Assembly: GCA_963663735.2 (NCBI GenBank)
Contig: CAXXHN010000002.1
Coordinates: 930,001-994,000 of the forward strand
Reading direction: 5' to 3'
Origin: G963663735 sp963663735
Lineage (GTDB): Bacteria; Acidobacteriota; UBA6911; RPQK01; JAPXNP01
DNA: 64,000 bases
The notes beneath the pieces are model-generated. The model searched no databases. It was not told the DNA's origin and saw nothing but the letters and a program-made list of their open reading frames with translations. This document shows, piece after piece, positions 44,306 to 52,683 of this stretch. Position 1 is the stretch's first letter; each line of letters begins with the position of its first letter. Position numbers and translations under genes: made by a program.

Positions 44306-45223
44306 CTACCGATGAAATCCCTCGCCGATAAACCTGAGGCCGTCTCTGATTCCGGTGCGCCAGTAAACCCAGCGATGCGCGCCGTCCCTGACCCTGTATT
44401 CGTGAGGAACTTTTCTTTCCATCCAGAGTTGGTGCAACGCGGCATTACCTATACCCAGGGCGTCATCGTCTCCACAGTCAATATACCAGCGTACTTTTTT
44501 GAGGGTTTCAACCGGCAGATTTTCCGCCTGGTACATTACGCTGAAACTTTTCCAGTGATCTGTCAGGCGTGCCTGTCCGGCCAATCCTTCGCCAAACAGC
44601 TTTCCATACCTGCGATCCCACCCCTCCTGGTCCAGCTCGGTTACCGATGCATCATTTCTGACTGCGGCACTGAATGCAACACAGGATGCGAACATGTCAG
44701 GATAGCGTAATGCGTAGATCAGGGATCCGAATCCGCCCATGGAAAGGCCGGAAACAGCACGAAATTCTTTTTTTGCGCGAGTCCGGTAAGTTTTATCGAT
44801 GTAAGGAATGAATTCCTGAGAAAACATCGTGGCATACTTGTCCTTTCCACCGATGTCATCAACATAAAAAGTTACCCGGGCATTGGGCATCACGATAATA
44901 AGTGACGGAATCTCTCCGCTGCTTATCATCTGATCTGCTGACACATTTACTTCCCCGAACTGCACCCAGGCAGTCTCATCATCCGAATAGCCGTGCAACA
45001 AGTACAGGACTGGATAGCGACGGGAAGAATATTCATAGTCAGGGGGAAGGTATATCGAATAGTTCACATCTTCAACCACCAGATCACTCTTAAAAATACC
45101 TCCTTCAATCACTTTTCCAGCCATTACCGGAGTCATGTTCCCGGCATAAAGCGAAAGGCTGCCAGTAAAAAGAAGTATTAAGAAAACCGAGATGACGATA
45201 TAAAATCTTTTTGTTGTACTCAT
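44306..45223 (-). CDS. Exported esterase-D/feruloyl-esterase-like hydrolase
   Basis: A 305-aa exported alpha/beta-hydrolase. Signal peptide residues 1-28. YPVLYLLHGYSDDETAW (oxyanion strand) and nucleophile elbow GLSMGGFGSLIYAL, then a C-terminal His in DGAHRWVYWR. The pattern is that of the esterase D/ferulic-acid-esterase family (PF00756). Likely removes acetyl or feruloyl groups from polysaccharides. Monocistronic on the minus strand. Confidence 0.87.
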   Translation of the reverse strand: MSTTKRFYIVISVFLILLFTGSLSLYAGNMTPVMAGKVIEGGIFKSDLVVEDVNYSIYLPPDYEYSSRRYPVLYLLHGYSDDETAWVQFGEVNVSADQMISSGEIPSLIIVMPNARVTFYVDDIGGKDKYATMFSQEFIPYIDKTYRTRAKKEFRAVSGLSMGGFGSLIYALRYPDMFASCVAFSAAVRNDASVTELDQEGWDRRYGKLFGEGLAGQARLTDHWKSFSVMYQAENLPVETLKKVRWYIDCGDDDALGIGNAALHQLWMERKVPHEYRVRDGAHRWVYWRTGIRDGLRFIGEGFHR

Positions 45224-45426
45224 AATCAGCTATTTTCACCCGAATCGATACAAAATCAAAGCCTTCTTCTTCCAAGACTGAAATAATTCAGCAATAAACA
45301 TCTTCTGATAACCTTGATATATCACTAGATTCCCGTGGCCTTATTGTCGTTCTTTCCCATTTCCTGATACTATTTTTTAAAATGCCAGCTAACAGAAAAA
45401 CAAAAATAACCAAAAGGCCATAATTC

Positions 45427-45503
45427 ATGAGGACACTTATGCCGGAGAAATCCGTTTTCAGGCTTTTGGCACGGTGCGCCCTGGCAGCTTTCCTGTTTTT
45501 TTC
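45427..45503 (+). other. Signal-peptide-coding leader in a different frame, before a T7 tract
   Basis: ATG 45427 encodes MRTLMPEKSVF, then hydrophobic RCALAAFLFF, an obvious signal peptide, in frame +1 relative to the following 771-codon frame. A T7 run at 45496-45502 marks where the frames would join: one additional T (T8) restores a single reading frame (LFFFSVSDTVFPKG). This suggests a real slippage site, a frameshift or a base-calling error. Confidence 0.6.
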
Positions 45504-47789
45504 TCCGTATCGGACACGGTCTTCCCGAAAGGCTCTGGTGGTGATCGCAGGAGTAGTAACAATTCAGTGCTGCTCTTGTCAGATGGCATTGACGAACTGG
45601 GTGGTTTTAATAAAAAGCTGGAAGAATTGGGCTGGCGGGTTTCCCGAATGACCCAGGAGAGTTTCCTGGCTTCTGAAGAATATCTGGATTTTTCAGAATA
45701 TTCCACAGTTATCGTATACATACACCAGCCTCTTAACATAGTGGTGGAAGAGGCCTTGATATTTTACGCTGAAATGGGCGGGAAATTGCTCCTTCTCCAC
45801 CATACCCTGGCTTCAGCCAAGATCGAGAATCCGGAATGGCTGAAATTTTTGGGCGTAAACATTCTGCCTGGTGATAAAAAATACCCCTGGAAGGTAACGG
45901 CACACACATCCCATGTCATGGTAAACCTGGCACCAGGGCATTACCTGACCAGTAATCAGGTTGTTTATGGCCGGGAAGTTTATTTCAGCTTTGCAGACCG
46001 TCCTGATCTGGAAGGCACATTCCCGGCCTTTCAGCTTGAAGATACCGAAGTTTTTCACAATCAAAGACTTATAGAGGACAAGGAAAGGGTTTTTCTTTTC
46101 GGATACCGGATGGCTGATGGGGTTCTGGAAGAAGAGGCTGGACAGCCGGGGATTCCCAGTATGGAACCAACCTCCGGATGGTATAAACCTGCTGGAAAAG
46201 GTTGGGTTTTCTATCTTCAGCCCGGGCATACTGATTCTGATTTTGCACACAAGTCTTTCTTCCAGGTAATAGTTAACTGCCTGAGCTGGAAACCTAATAA
46301 TCCCGATTTTGCGTCTTCTCCCTGTTTGCTATATACCCCTGAATTTGTAACGGTTGACCTTAATCTGCACGAAACTCGCCTGATTAACCTTCCGGATGGA
46401 AACCGGGTTAGAATCAATGTGGAGGATTTGAAACATTTCCATGACTCCGTAAGAGATGCAGTTCGAAAAGCGGAAGTCAGGATCCGTGTTAATGACGAGG
46501 AAATTGTCCTAGATTCAGGAATGTACAATCTGCCGCAGTACGTATCCGGTATCCAGATAGACTGTCCGGTAACTGCCGGATGGGTTCACAGCGGGGGCGG
46601 TTCTGAATTTAACCCATGGTCATTGGAAAAGGACATCAGGCTGCGCTTATGGCCTGGTAATAAGGCCTGGATTGACCCGGATACTTTTTCATATCCAGTG
46701 GATGCCGGGTGGTTTTCTTCTGATACGCAGATGACTAATGATCCCTGTTATGTTGACCGGGGTGATTTAAGGGATGATCCAGGAAGCCCTGAGAGCAGCA
46801 TCTATTATCATTATGGACTGGATGTAGGGGGAAGCGAAGGGCAGACGGTTATCCGATCAGCTGTCGACGGACTGGTATTGTCCTCTGGTGATGCGACGCT
46901 CCTTGATTATCGGAGAAACACTCCGGTTGAACCTCGTTATGATGTCATCTATATCCTGGATTCAAGGGGGTGGCTGTATCGGTATAGCCATTTTTATTCG
47001 ATTGATCCTGACATCAAACCTGGATTGCGGGTGCATCAAGGAGAAAAACTTGGATTCCTGGGCAAGGAAGGAGGCAGCGGTGGGTGGTCACATTTTCATT
47101 TTGGCATCAACAGCAGGCAGCCATCCGGAAGATTCGGCGCAGAAGATGCTTATGCCTTTTACTGGCAGTCATACTTCATCAAACACCATGGAAAGGTACA
47201 GGCCGTAGCCCGACCCCATAAACTGCTGCTGTCCGGAGAGGAAATCACTCTAGACGGAAGCAGGTCACACTCTTTCCAGAGCCCTGAAACTAAATTATTA
47301 TATAAATGGTTCTTCTCTGACGGGTCCGTCTCCGACAGTATGGTTCCCACAAAAAAATATAACTCTCCAGGATATTTCAGTGAAACATTGCGGGTAACAG
47401 ACAGCACCGGAAACATTGATTATGATTTCTGTCCCGTATACGTACTCAATCCGGGAAAACCAAAACAGGAACAGCCCCACACCATTCACGCTGTTTTTCA
47501 TCCTACCCATGGAATCAAGGCAGGAGAAGAAATAACGTTCAAGGTAAGGTCTTTTGGCATTGATCCACAGGATGGAAAGGAAATATGGAACTTCGGAGAC
47601 GGAAGCCCTGAAGTTGCGGTTTGTTCAGATGGTAATGCTGAGGTACATAATCCAGAAGGATATGCTGTGACCAGGCATTGTTTCAGCAAACCTGGTTGTT
47701 ACCTGGTTTCAGTCAGCCGTACCAGTAAAAAGTTATACACAGCCACAGCCCGGCTGAAAGTATTAGTTGAGAATCAGTCTCCCAGATAA
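45474..47789 (+). CDS. ThuA-like/M23 peptidase/PKD multidomain protein (signal peptide frame-shifted)
   Basis: About 771 codons from a GTG at 45474, but the natural N-terminus is probably the ATG at 45427 in another frame. Domains: a ThuA/GATase1-like part (about 30-270: VLLLSDGIDELGG, LLLLHHTLASA, GWVFYLQPGH), a beta-rich linker, an M23/LytM endopeptidase (about 440-560) with zinc motifs HYGLDV and HFHFG, and two PKD domains (about 580-660 and 680-770: YKWFFSDGSVSD, IWNFGDGSPEVA). M23 domains cleave peptidoglycan cross-links; ThuA folds bind small ligands. I know of no standard protein with this order. Probably surface or periplasmic. Activity cannot be assigned beyond the peptidase domain. 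Confidence 0.8.
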   Translation: MRPGSFPVFFSVSDTVFPKGSGGDRRSSNNSVLLLSDGIDELGGFNKKLEELGWRVSRMTQESFLASEEYLDFSEYSTVIVYIHQPLNIVVEEALIFYAEMGGKLLLLHHTLASAKIENPEWLKFLGVNILPGDKKYPWKVTAHTSHVMVNLAPGHYLTSNQVVYGREVYFSFADRPDLEGTFPAFQLEDTEVFHNQRLIEDKERVFLFGYRMADGVLEEEAGQPGIPSMEPTSGWYKPAGKGWVFYLQPGHTDSDFAHKSFFQVIVNCLSWKPNNPDFASSPCLLYTPEFVTVDLNLHETRLINLPDGNRVRINVEDLKHFHDSVRDAVRKAEVRIRVNDEEIVLDSGMYNLPQYVSGIQIDCPVTAGWVHSGGGSEFNPWSLEKDIRLRLWPGNKAWIDPDTFSYPVDAGWFSSDTQMTNDPCYVDRGDLRDDPGSPESSIYYHYGLDVGGSEGQTVIRSAVDGLVLSSGDATLLDYRRNTPVEPRYDVIYILDSRGWLYRYSHFYSIDPDIKPGLRVHQGEKLGFLGKEGGSGGWSHFHFGINSRQPSGRFGAEDAYAFYWQSYFIKHHGKVQAVARPHKLLLSGEEITLDGSRSHSFQSPETKLLYKWFFSDGSVSDSMVPTKKYNSPGYFSETLRVTDSTGNIDYDFCPVYVLNPGKPKQEQPHTIHAVFHPTHGIKAGEEITFKVRSFGIDPQDGKEIWNFGDGSPEVAVCSDGNAEVHNPEGYAVTRHCFSKPGCYLVSVSRTSKKLYTATARLKVLVENQSPR

Positions 47790-47948
47790 AAGAAACAGCG
47801 TTGAGTTTCAAGACTGCTTGTAATAACCATTCCAAATAAACCCCGGCCATTTTTTCGAGCTTGCCCGGTTCATTCCGTCCGCTTCAAATCCAGCCTTTAC
47901 GTCCTCGCGGCGGAATGGCTCCACCTTCTTCTGTCCCCGATATTAAGG

Positions 47949-48974
47949 TTACAGTTTTGCAAATGTCTTTTGCACATGCTCCCACATGGTGGCAGAAAGG
48001 ACATGGCCGGCCCCATCTTCGATATACCAGCTGAAATTCTGTGGGTACCTGGCTTTTGCGTAAGCCATCTCAATGGTTTTCAGTCCTTTTCTCACACCTT
48101 CAATGGGGCTTCCTTCATCCTTTTCACCGAAATTCAGGTGCAATATGCGCGGCGCAATCATAGCCGCTATATCAGGGGTATCTCCATATTGGAAAAAACC
48201 TGGGATAAAATTCGGAAAGCAATGCAGTAATTTATGCTCATGGATGGCCTCATAAGTCGGGAGGCAACAGTTTCCTACCAGGCATTTAAGCCTTTGCTCC
48301 CAAGGGCCAATCAGCCAGGTATGGGTGGAGCCCATGGAGTGCCCATAACAGCCCAGCCGTTCAGCATCCACCTCGGGACGGGAACAAAGGTAGTCCAAAG
48401 CTCTTCGTCCATCCAGTATGTTTTTCCAGGCCATGCTTTTGCCTGAAACCACGTAACGCAGGAACTCAAACCTCTCAAAATCCCCGCCTTTCAGCCGTTC
48501 GTCACGCCTGGTCTCGAAGCAGAGCGCATCGGGACATAGGACTACATAACCCAGCTTAGCCAGGGCCGCGCCCGTATAATGCATCGGGTTGCCTTCCAGA
48601 CCGGCTGGCTCGCTCTTGCCCAGGTGATACTCTCCAGCGTGCTGATGCCATACTGCGATTCCAGGGGCCCTGTTCTGCTGATCAATGCCCTCGGGGATAA
48701 GCAGTAGGGCCTGAATCCTGTCACCGGGTTCTGCCTCATAGGATACCTCTTCAATCCTGAACCCATCCATCTTTATGGTCTTACCGGTCTTCGGTCTCAG
48801 GTCGGATGATTCAGGCCATTCCCCGCCAAGGCACTCCAGCAGTTGTTGTTTCAGACTCACTTCTTCCTGCCCTGTCCCGGCTGCCATAACCTCTTCCTGA
48901 TCATTTCCGCAACCCTGAAAAATTCCTGAAGCCGCACCCATTGCACTGCCAAGTAAAAATTTCCGCCTTTTCAT
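47949..48974 (-). CDS. Exported alpha/beta hydrolase (acetyl xylan esterase/dienelactone hydrolase-like)
   Basis: A 341-aa lipoprotein or Tat-exported hydrolase. The ATG at 48974 is preferred (AGGGC upstream) because MKRRKFLLGSAMGAAS then forms a Tat leader with a lipobox (FQGC). Core motifs: IAVWHQHAGEYHLGKSE (oxyanion loop), nucleophile elbow GHSMGSTHTWL, and a C-terminal EDGAGHVLSA His. The family removes acetyl groups from polysaccharide or acts on small esters. Alternative start 10 codons upstream (49004). Confidence 0.85.
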   Translation of the reverse strand: MKRRKFLLGSAMGAASGIFQGCGNDQEEVMAAGTGQEEVSLKQQLLECLGGEWPESSDLRPKTGKTIKMDGFRIEEVSYEAEPGDRIQALLLIPEGIDQQNRAPGIAVWHQHAGEYHLGKSEPAGLEGNPMHYTGAALAKLGYVVLCPDALCFETRRDERLKGGDFERFEFLRYVVSGKSMAWKNILDGRRALDYLCSRPEVDAERLGCYGHSMGSTHTWLIGPWEQRLKCLVGNCCLPTYEAIHEHKLLHCFPNFIPGFFQYGDTPDIAAMIAPRILHLNFGEKDEGSPIEGVRKGLKTIEMAYAKARYPQNFSWYIEDGAGHVLSATMWEHVQKTFAKL

Positions 48975-49128
48975 ATTGCCCTGATTATCGCCCGGACCAT
49001 TCAAGAATACAATGGCCTGGCAAGACTTGCCACCAGTTCGGCGGTGGATTTGTCCGAATTTTATCCTGCCTGTATCTGCAATATATATTAAAATATTGTG
49101 GATAATACGGGAGGAAATTATAAATCAG

Positions 49129-49332
49129 ATGGAATGTAAAAAAGAAAACAACCTGAAAAACTGCACATGTACATACAGTTCCTGCAGTCGGCGTGCTGTC
49201 TGCTGTGACTGCGTACAGTACCATATAAAAAACCGTGAATTGCCAGGATGTTTTTTCCCTCCTGAATCTGAAAAAACCTATGACCGCTCCTTTGAATTTT
49301 TTGCAAGGCTGGTAGCGGATGGAAAGGCCTGA
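49129..49332 (+). CDS. DUF6485-family small cysteine-rich protein
   Basis: A 67-aa protein that reads from ATG 49129 as a compact Cys-rich unit: MECKKENNLKNCTCTYSSC, VCCDCVQYH, ELPGCFFPPESEKTYDRS. This strongly resembles DUF6485, a small zinc-ribbon-like family seen in many anaerobes. Eight Cys and one His in this region could bind metal. GGGAGG is 14 nt upstream, longer than ideal. The frame is open another 39 codons upstream, but that part is not protein-like. Divergent from the hydrolase gene. Confidence 0.75.
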   Translation: MECKKENNLKNCTCTYSSCSRRAVCCDCVQYHIKNRELPGCFFPPESEKTYDRSFEFFARLVADGKA

Positions 49333-49360
49333 TTTTTCCGCTACAAAGAGCATCCCTTCC

Positions 49361-50731
49361 CTATTCTGGAAACCTGTTCATTTCACTGAATGTTAATTCC
49401 AGTTGTTGAATGCTTACATGCCATTTTAAGCTCAGCCATACCGCTACCACCATCAATCCCGCGCACAAGCCTATCCATAAACCTATCACACCGTAACCAA
49501 AAACAAAACAGAGAATATAGCTGGTAGGCAGGGCCAGTCCCCAGTGAATAAAGAGGCTTGATAACATGGGTGTCCTGGTATTTCCAAGTCCCCTCAGCAG
49601 TCCGATGGATATCACCTGGCACCCGTCAAATACCTGGAATAACGCGGCGATAGCAAGGAGGGTTGTGCCAAGGGTGATCAGATCAGGATCAGCTGTAAAC
49701 AATCCCAGTATCTTTTCCGGAAAAATAAGGAACACCAGAGCGGCACAACTCATAAATGATATACCCATGGCTAGGGTTGTCCATCCATCAATCCGGGCCT
49801 GTATATAGTCTCCGGCACCAACTGATTTTCCAACTACCACGGCTGCAGCGGAGGAAATCCCCTGCGGTACCATGAAAGTAACACTGGCAATGTTGAGAAC
49901 GATATGGTGGGCGGCAAGCGAAGTCACATCAAGCCAGCTTGCCAATACGGTCACCGTAGCGAACACTCCAATCTCGAGCAGCAACTGCAGGGCAGCCGGG
50001 AATCCCAGGTGAAGAATAACCCGATATTCCTCAGCATCAAACCTGAATAGTTGCCGGGTCAGCAACTGAAAGGAATTTTCTCCGCCATACAAAATAGAAA
50101 TCAGGAGGAAACCGGCCATGAACGTCCTGGAGATCACAGTCGCCCAGGCGGCCCCGGAAACACCAAGTGCCGGGGCCCCCAGGTTTCCAAATATCAATAT
50201 CCAGTTGATCAGAATATTCACCAGGTTAGCAATTATCAGAGCTGCCATGATCGGGTAAACCCTCGTCATGCCCTGTAGATATCGGCGAAAAGCCCCATAC
50301 AAGAGAAGAGGAGGAATACTCAGGGTAAGAATCCTCATGTATGAGAGAGTTTCCGCCTTAAAAAAAGGGTCCTTGTCCCAAAACTGGACAATATCGGAGG
50401 CAGTAAAAAATATCAGGCAAAGCAGGGGTGAAACCGCCAGGCTCAATTGGATTCCCCGGGCCAACCATCTCTGGCAGGCCTCCCTGTTCCCCGCTCCGAA
50501 TGCATAAGAAACCAGTGTGTCTAGACCAAGAAGCAGTCCCATTCCGAAAATCGCAATCGGCAAATAAATACTGCTGCCCAGGCTGACAGCACCGATTGCA
50601 TCCACGCTGACACGCCCCACCATCATAGTGTCCGCGATAGACATGCCTATCCAGCCCAGTTCTGCTATAGCGACTGGAGCGGCAATTCTGAAAACAGCCC
50701 TCAGGTTAATCCGGTTCCTTATCTCAGACAT
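49361..50731 (-). CDS. MATE-family multidrug/cation antiporter
   Basis: A 456-aa inner-membrane Na+ or H+-coupled drug exporter of the MATE/NorM type, with about 12 TM helices. Typical segments: ELGWIGMSIADTMMVGRVSVDAIGA, GLDTLVSYAFGAGNREAC and, in the second half, VPQGISSAAAVVVGKSVGAGD, the internal pseudo-repeat. Probably exports toxins or metabolites. The start ATG has no strong site. It follows the sulfatase/MFS cluster on the same strand. Confidence 0.93.
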   Translation of the reverse strand: MSEIRNRINLRAVFRIAAPVAIAELGWIGMSIADTMMVGRVSVDAIGAVSLGSSIYLPIAIFGMGLLLGLDTLVSYAFGAGNREACQRWLARGIQLSLAVSPLLCLIFFTASDIVQFWDKDPFFKAETLSYMRILTLSIPPLLLYGAFRRYLQGMTRVYPIMAALIIANLVNILINWILIFGNLGAPALGVSGAAWATVISRTFMAGFLLISILYGGENSFQLLTRQLFRFDAEEYRVILHLGFPAALQLLLEIGVFATVTVLASWLDVTSLAAHHIVLNIASVTFMVPQGISSAAAVVVGKSVGAGDYIQARIDGWTTLAMGISFMSCAALVFLIFPEKILGLFTADPDLITLGTTLLAIAALFQVFDGCQVISIGLLRGLGNTRTPMLSSLFIHWGLALPTSYILCFVFGYGVIGLWIGLCAGLMVVAVWLSLKWHVSIQQLELTFSEMNRFPE

Positions 50732-51002
50732 ATCACAGCTTCAAACTCTAGTCCGTATTTCTTGACGCGCTGCCGCAAAACAGGCTAATGATTTTTTTCA
50801 GAAATAATCTATTCCAGCAGAAATATTAACCGGGAAACAGCAGGTTTACTTCTGCCTGAAATTCCAGATGACAATAAATTTTCAGGCATCACGGTTTCTG
50901 ACTGGCGCGATTAACCGGAGTTGATCAGCCAGTCAACTGTTTCCATTCCGGCATCGGTTTTCCCCAGGGTCAGCTGGCAAAAACGCGAAAAATGCCGGTT
51001 GT

Positions 51003-52547
51003 CTAAGAACCTCCCGTGGTACCGGGTACCCTATAGCGTCTCTTCAAACTCCTTAGCTCTCCCAGCATCTCCAGGCGTATTTCAGTGTAAGCAGGATCAT
51101 TGTAAACACTTTTCATCTCGTGGGGATCGTTCTGAAGATCGAATAACTCCCACTGGTTCAGGTCAGTAAAATGAATCAGCTTATACCTTTCGGTCCTGAC
51201 TCCTTCATGCGGTGGAACGTTGTGCTCTCCCTTTTCATAATAGTGGTAGTAGACAGCGGTTCTCCATGGAACAGTTACGTCCTTATCCAGCAGGGGAAGC
51301 ATACTCAGCCCCTGCATATCCCGGGGAACTTCCACTCCGGCCGCACTCAGGAAGGTTGGCGCGAAATCAATATTCTGCACCAGTGAAGAGATCCGTTCTC
51401 CAGCCGCGGTTACACCAGGCCAGCGGATCAGGAGCGGCATACGCATCGATTCTTCGTACATCCAGCGCTTGTCGTACCATCCATGCTCTCCCAGGTAAAA
51501 GCCCTGGTCAGAACTGTAAACCACAATAGTATTCTCAGCCAGGCCCTTTTTATCCAGATAATCCAGCATTACTCCGATATTCTTGTCAACCGAAGCAACA
51601 CATCTCAGGTAGTCCTTGATATAGCGCTGGTACTTCCACCTTACCAAATCCTTTCCCTGTGGATTATCTTTAAGAAATTTCTCATTTTTGGGGCCATAGG
51701 CGGCATCCCAAGCGGACCTCTGCTCCGGATTCATCCGTTTAACTTCGGGATTTTCCTGGATTCGACCTAATTTATCCGGCAGTTTAGATCCTGTTACCTT
51801 AAGGTCATAGTCATACATCAGGTGTCCGGCAATGCTCATTTCATTCTCTTTCAGAATCCTGTTCCTGCCGGAATAGTCATCAAAAAGTGTTTCCGGTTCC
51901 GGAATATCCTGGTCGTCGTAGAGTGTAAGAAATTCAGGAGGAGGGGCCCAGGTACGGTGGGGCGCCTTGTGCTGGCACATCAGGAGAAAAGGTTTATCTC
52001 CTTTCTGACCTTCCAGCCAATCCAGTGCCAGGTCGGTAGTTATGTCCGTGGCATACCCAATGTAAAGGCTTTCCTTGTCGGCTGTTCTGAAGTTAGGATT
52101 ATAATATGAACCTTGCCCGGGGAGAATCTCCCAATGGTCAAATCCGGTCGGATCGCTCTTCAGGTGCCATTTGCCGATCAGTGCCGTGTTATAACCGGCT
52201 TTCTGCAGCAATTTGGGAAAAGTCGTCTGGCGCCCTTCAAACGTATCCAGGTTGGTACTCAAACCATTAAAATGGCTGTGTTTTCCGGTAAGTACCGAGG
52301 CACGACTGGGCGCGCAAATAGAATTACAGCAGAAACAGCGGTCAAATATTGTGCCTTCCCTGGCCAGCCTGTCGATATTCGGGGTTTTATTTATCCTGGA
52401 ACCATAAGCTCCGATAGACTGCACCGCATGATCATCAGTAAAAAGAAAAAGTATATTCGGTTTTCTGCCGCTTCCCTGCGCAGTCGCCCATTTTCCGGCA
52501 AGCAGGGATGACAGGGCAGTTAATTGAAGAAAAGTCCTGCGTTCCAT
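51003..52547 (-). CDS. Exported Cys-type sulfatase (paralogue A)
   Basis: A 514-aa S1-family sulfatase. The ATG at 52547 is chosen because GAAAGGTG lies 5 nt upstream; an earlier in-frame start (52568) lacks this. A signal peptide with ERRTFLQLT opens it. NILFLFTDDHA, formylglycine signature CAPSRASVLTGKHSH with Cys at residue 78, GKWHLKSDPTGFDHWE and YLGEHGWYDKRW. Closely similar to the gene at 54066, with a shared C-terminus (QWELFDLQNDPHEMKSVY). The GQGSYYNP segment is reminiscent of GlcNAc-6-O-sulfatases; this specificity is only an inference. Separated from the MFS gene by 136 nt. Confidence 0.93.
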   Translation of the reverse strand: MERRTFLQLTALSSLLAGKWATAQGSGRKPNILFLFTDDHAVQSIGAYGSRINKTPNIDRLAREGTIFDRCFCCNSICAPSRASVLTGKHSHFNGLSTNLDTFEGRQTTFPKLLQKAGYNTALIGKWHLKSDPTGFDHWEILPGQGSYYNPNFRTADKESLYIGYATDITTDLALDWLEGQKGDKPFLLMCQHKAPHRTWAPPPEFLTLYDDQDIPEPETLFDDYSGRNRILKENEMSIAGHLMYDYDLKVTGSKLPDKLGRIQENPEVKRMNPEQRSAWDAAYGPKNEKFLKDNPQGKDLVRWKYQRYIKDYLRCVASVDKNIGVMLDYLDKKGLAENTIVVYSSDQGFYLGEHGWYDKRWMYEESMRMPLLIRWPGVTAAGERISSLVQNIDFAPTFLSAAGVEVPRDMQGLSMLPLLDKDVTVPWRTAVYYHYYEKGEHNVPPHEGVRTERYKLIHFTDLNQWELFDLQNDPHEMKSVYNDPAYTEIRLEMLGELRSLKRRYRVPGTTGGS

Positions 52548-52552
52548 ATATT

Positions 52553-52560
52553 CACCTTTC
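52553..52560 (-). promoter_or_regulatory. Ribosome binding site fixing the sulfatase A start
   Basis: GAAAGGTG on the minus strand, 5 nt before ATG 52547. It decides against the upstream start at 52568. Confidence 0.6.
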
Positions 52561-52683
52561 TCCAGCATTATACTCGTTCAGGTACGCGTAAGATCGAAAA
52601 AAGGGAATAAGAATCCTGCCGTGTCGGACCAGGGGTTACAATTCCATATGCAAATCGCACAGCTGCAGCAGTACTATGTTTGC

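Noticed and set aside
47808..47924. 39-codon minus-strand frame with GTG start after the hydrolase gene at 47949
   Set aside because: Protein-like in parts (KKWPGFIWNGYYKQS) but lacks a spaced ribosome site and any recognisable family; kept as an unsupported fragment.
49012..49128. Longer start for the DUF6485 gene
   Set aside because: The additional 39 residues have no family similarity and overlap the divergent hydrolase's promoter region.
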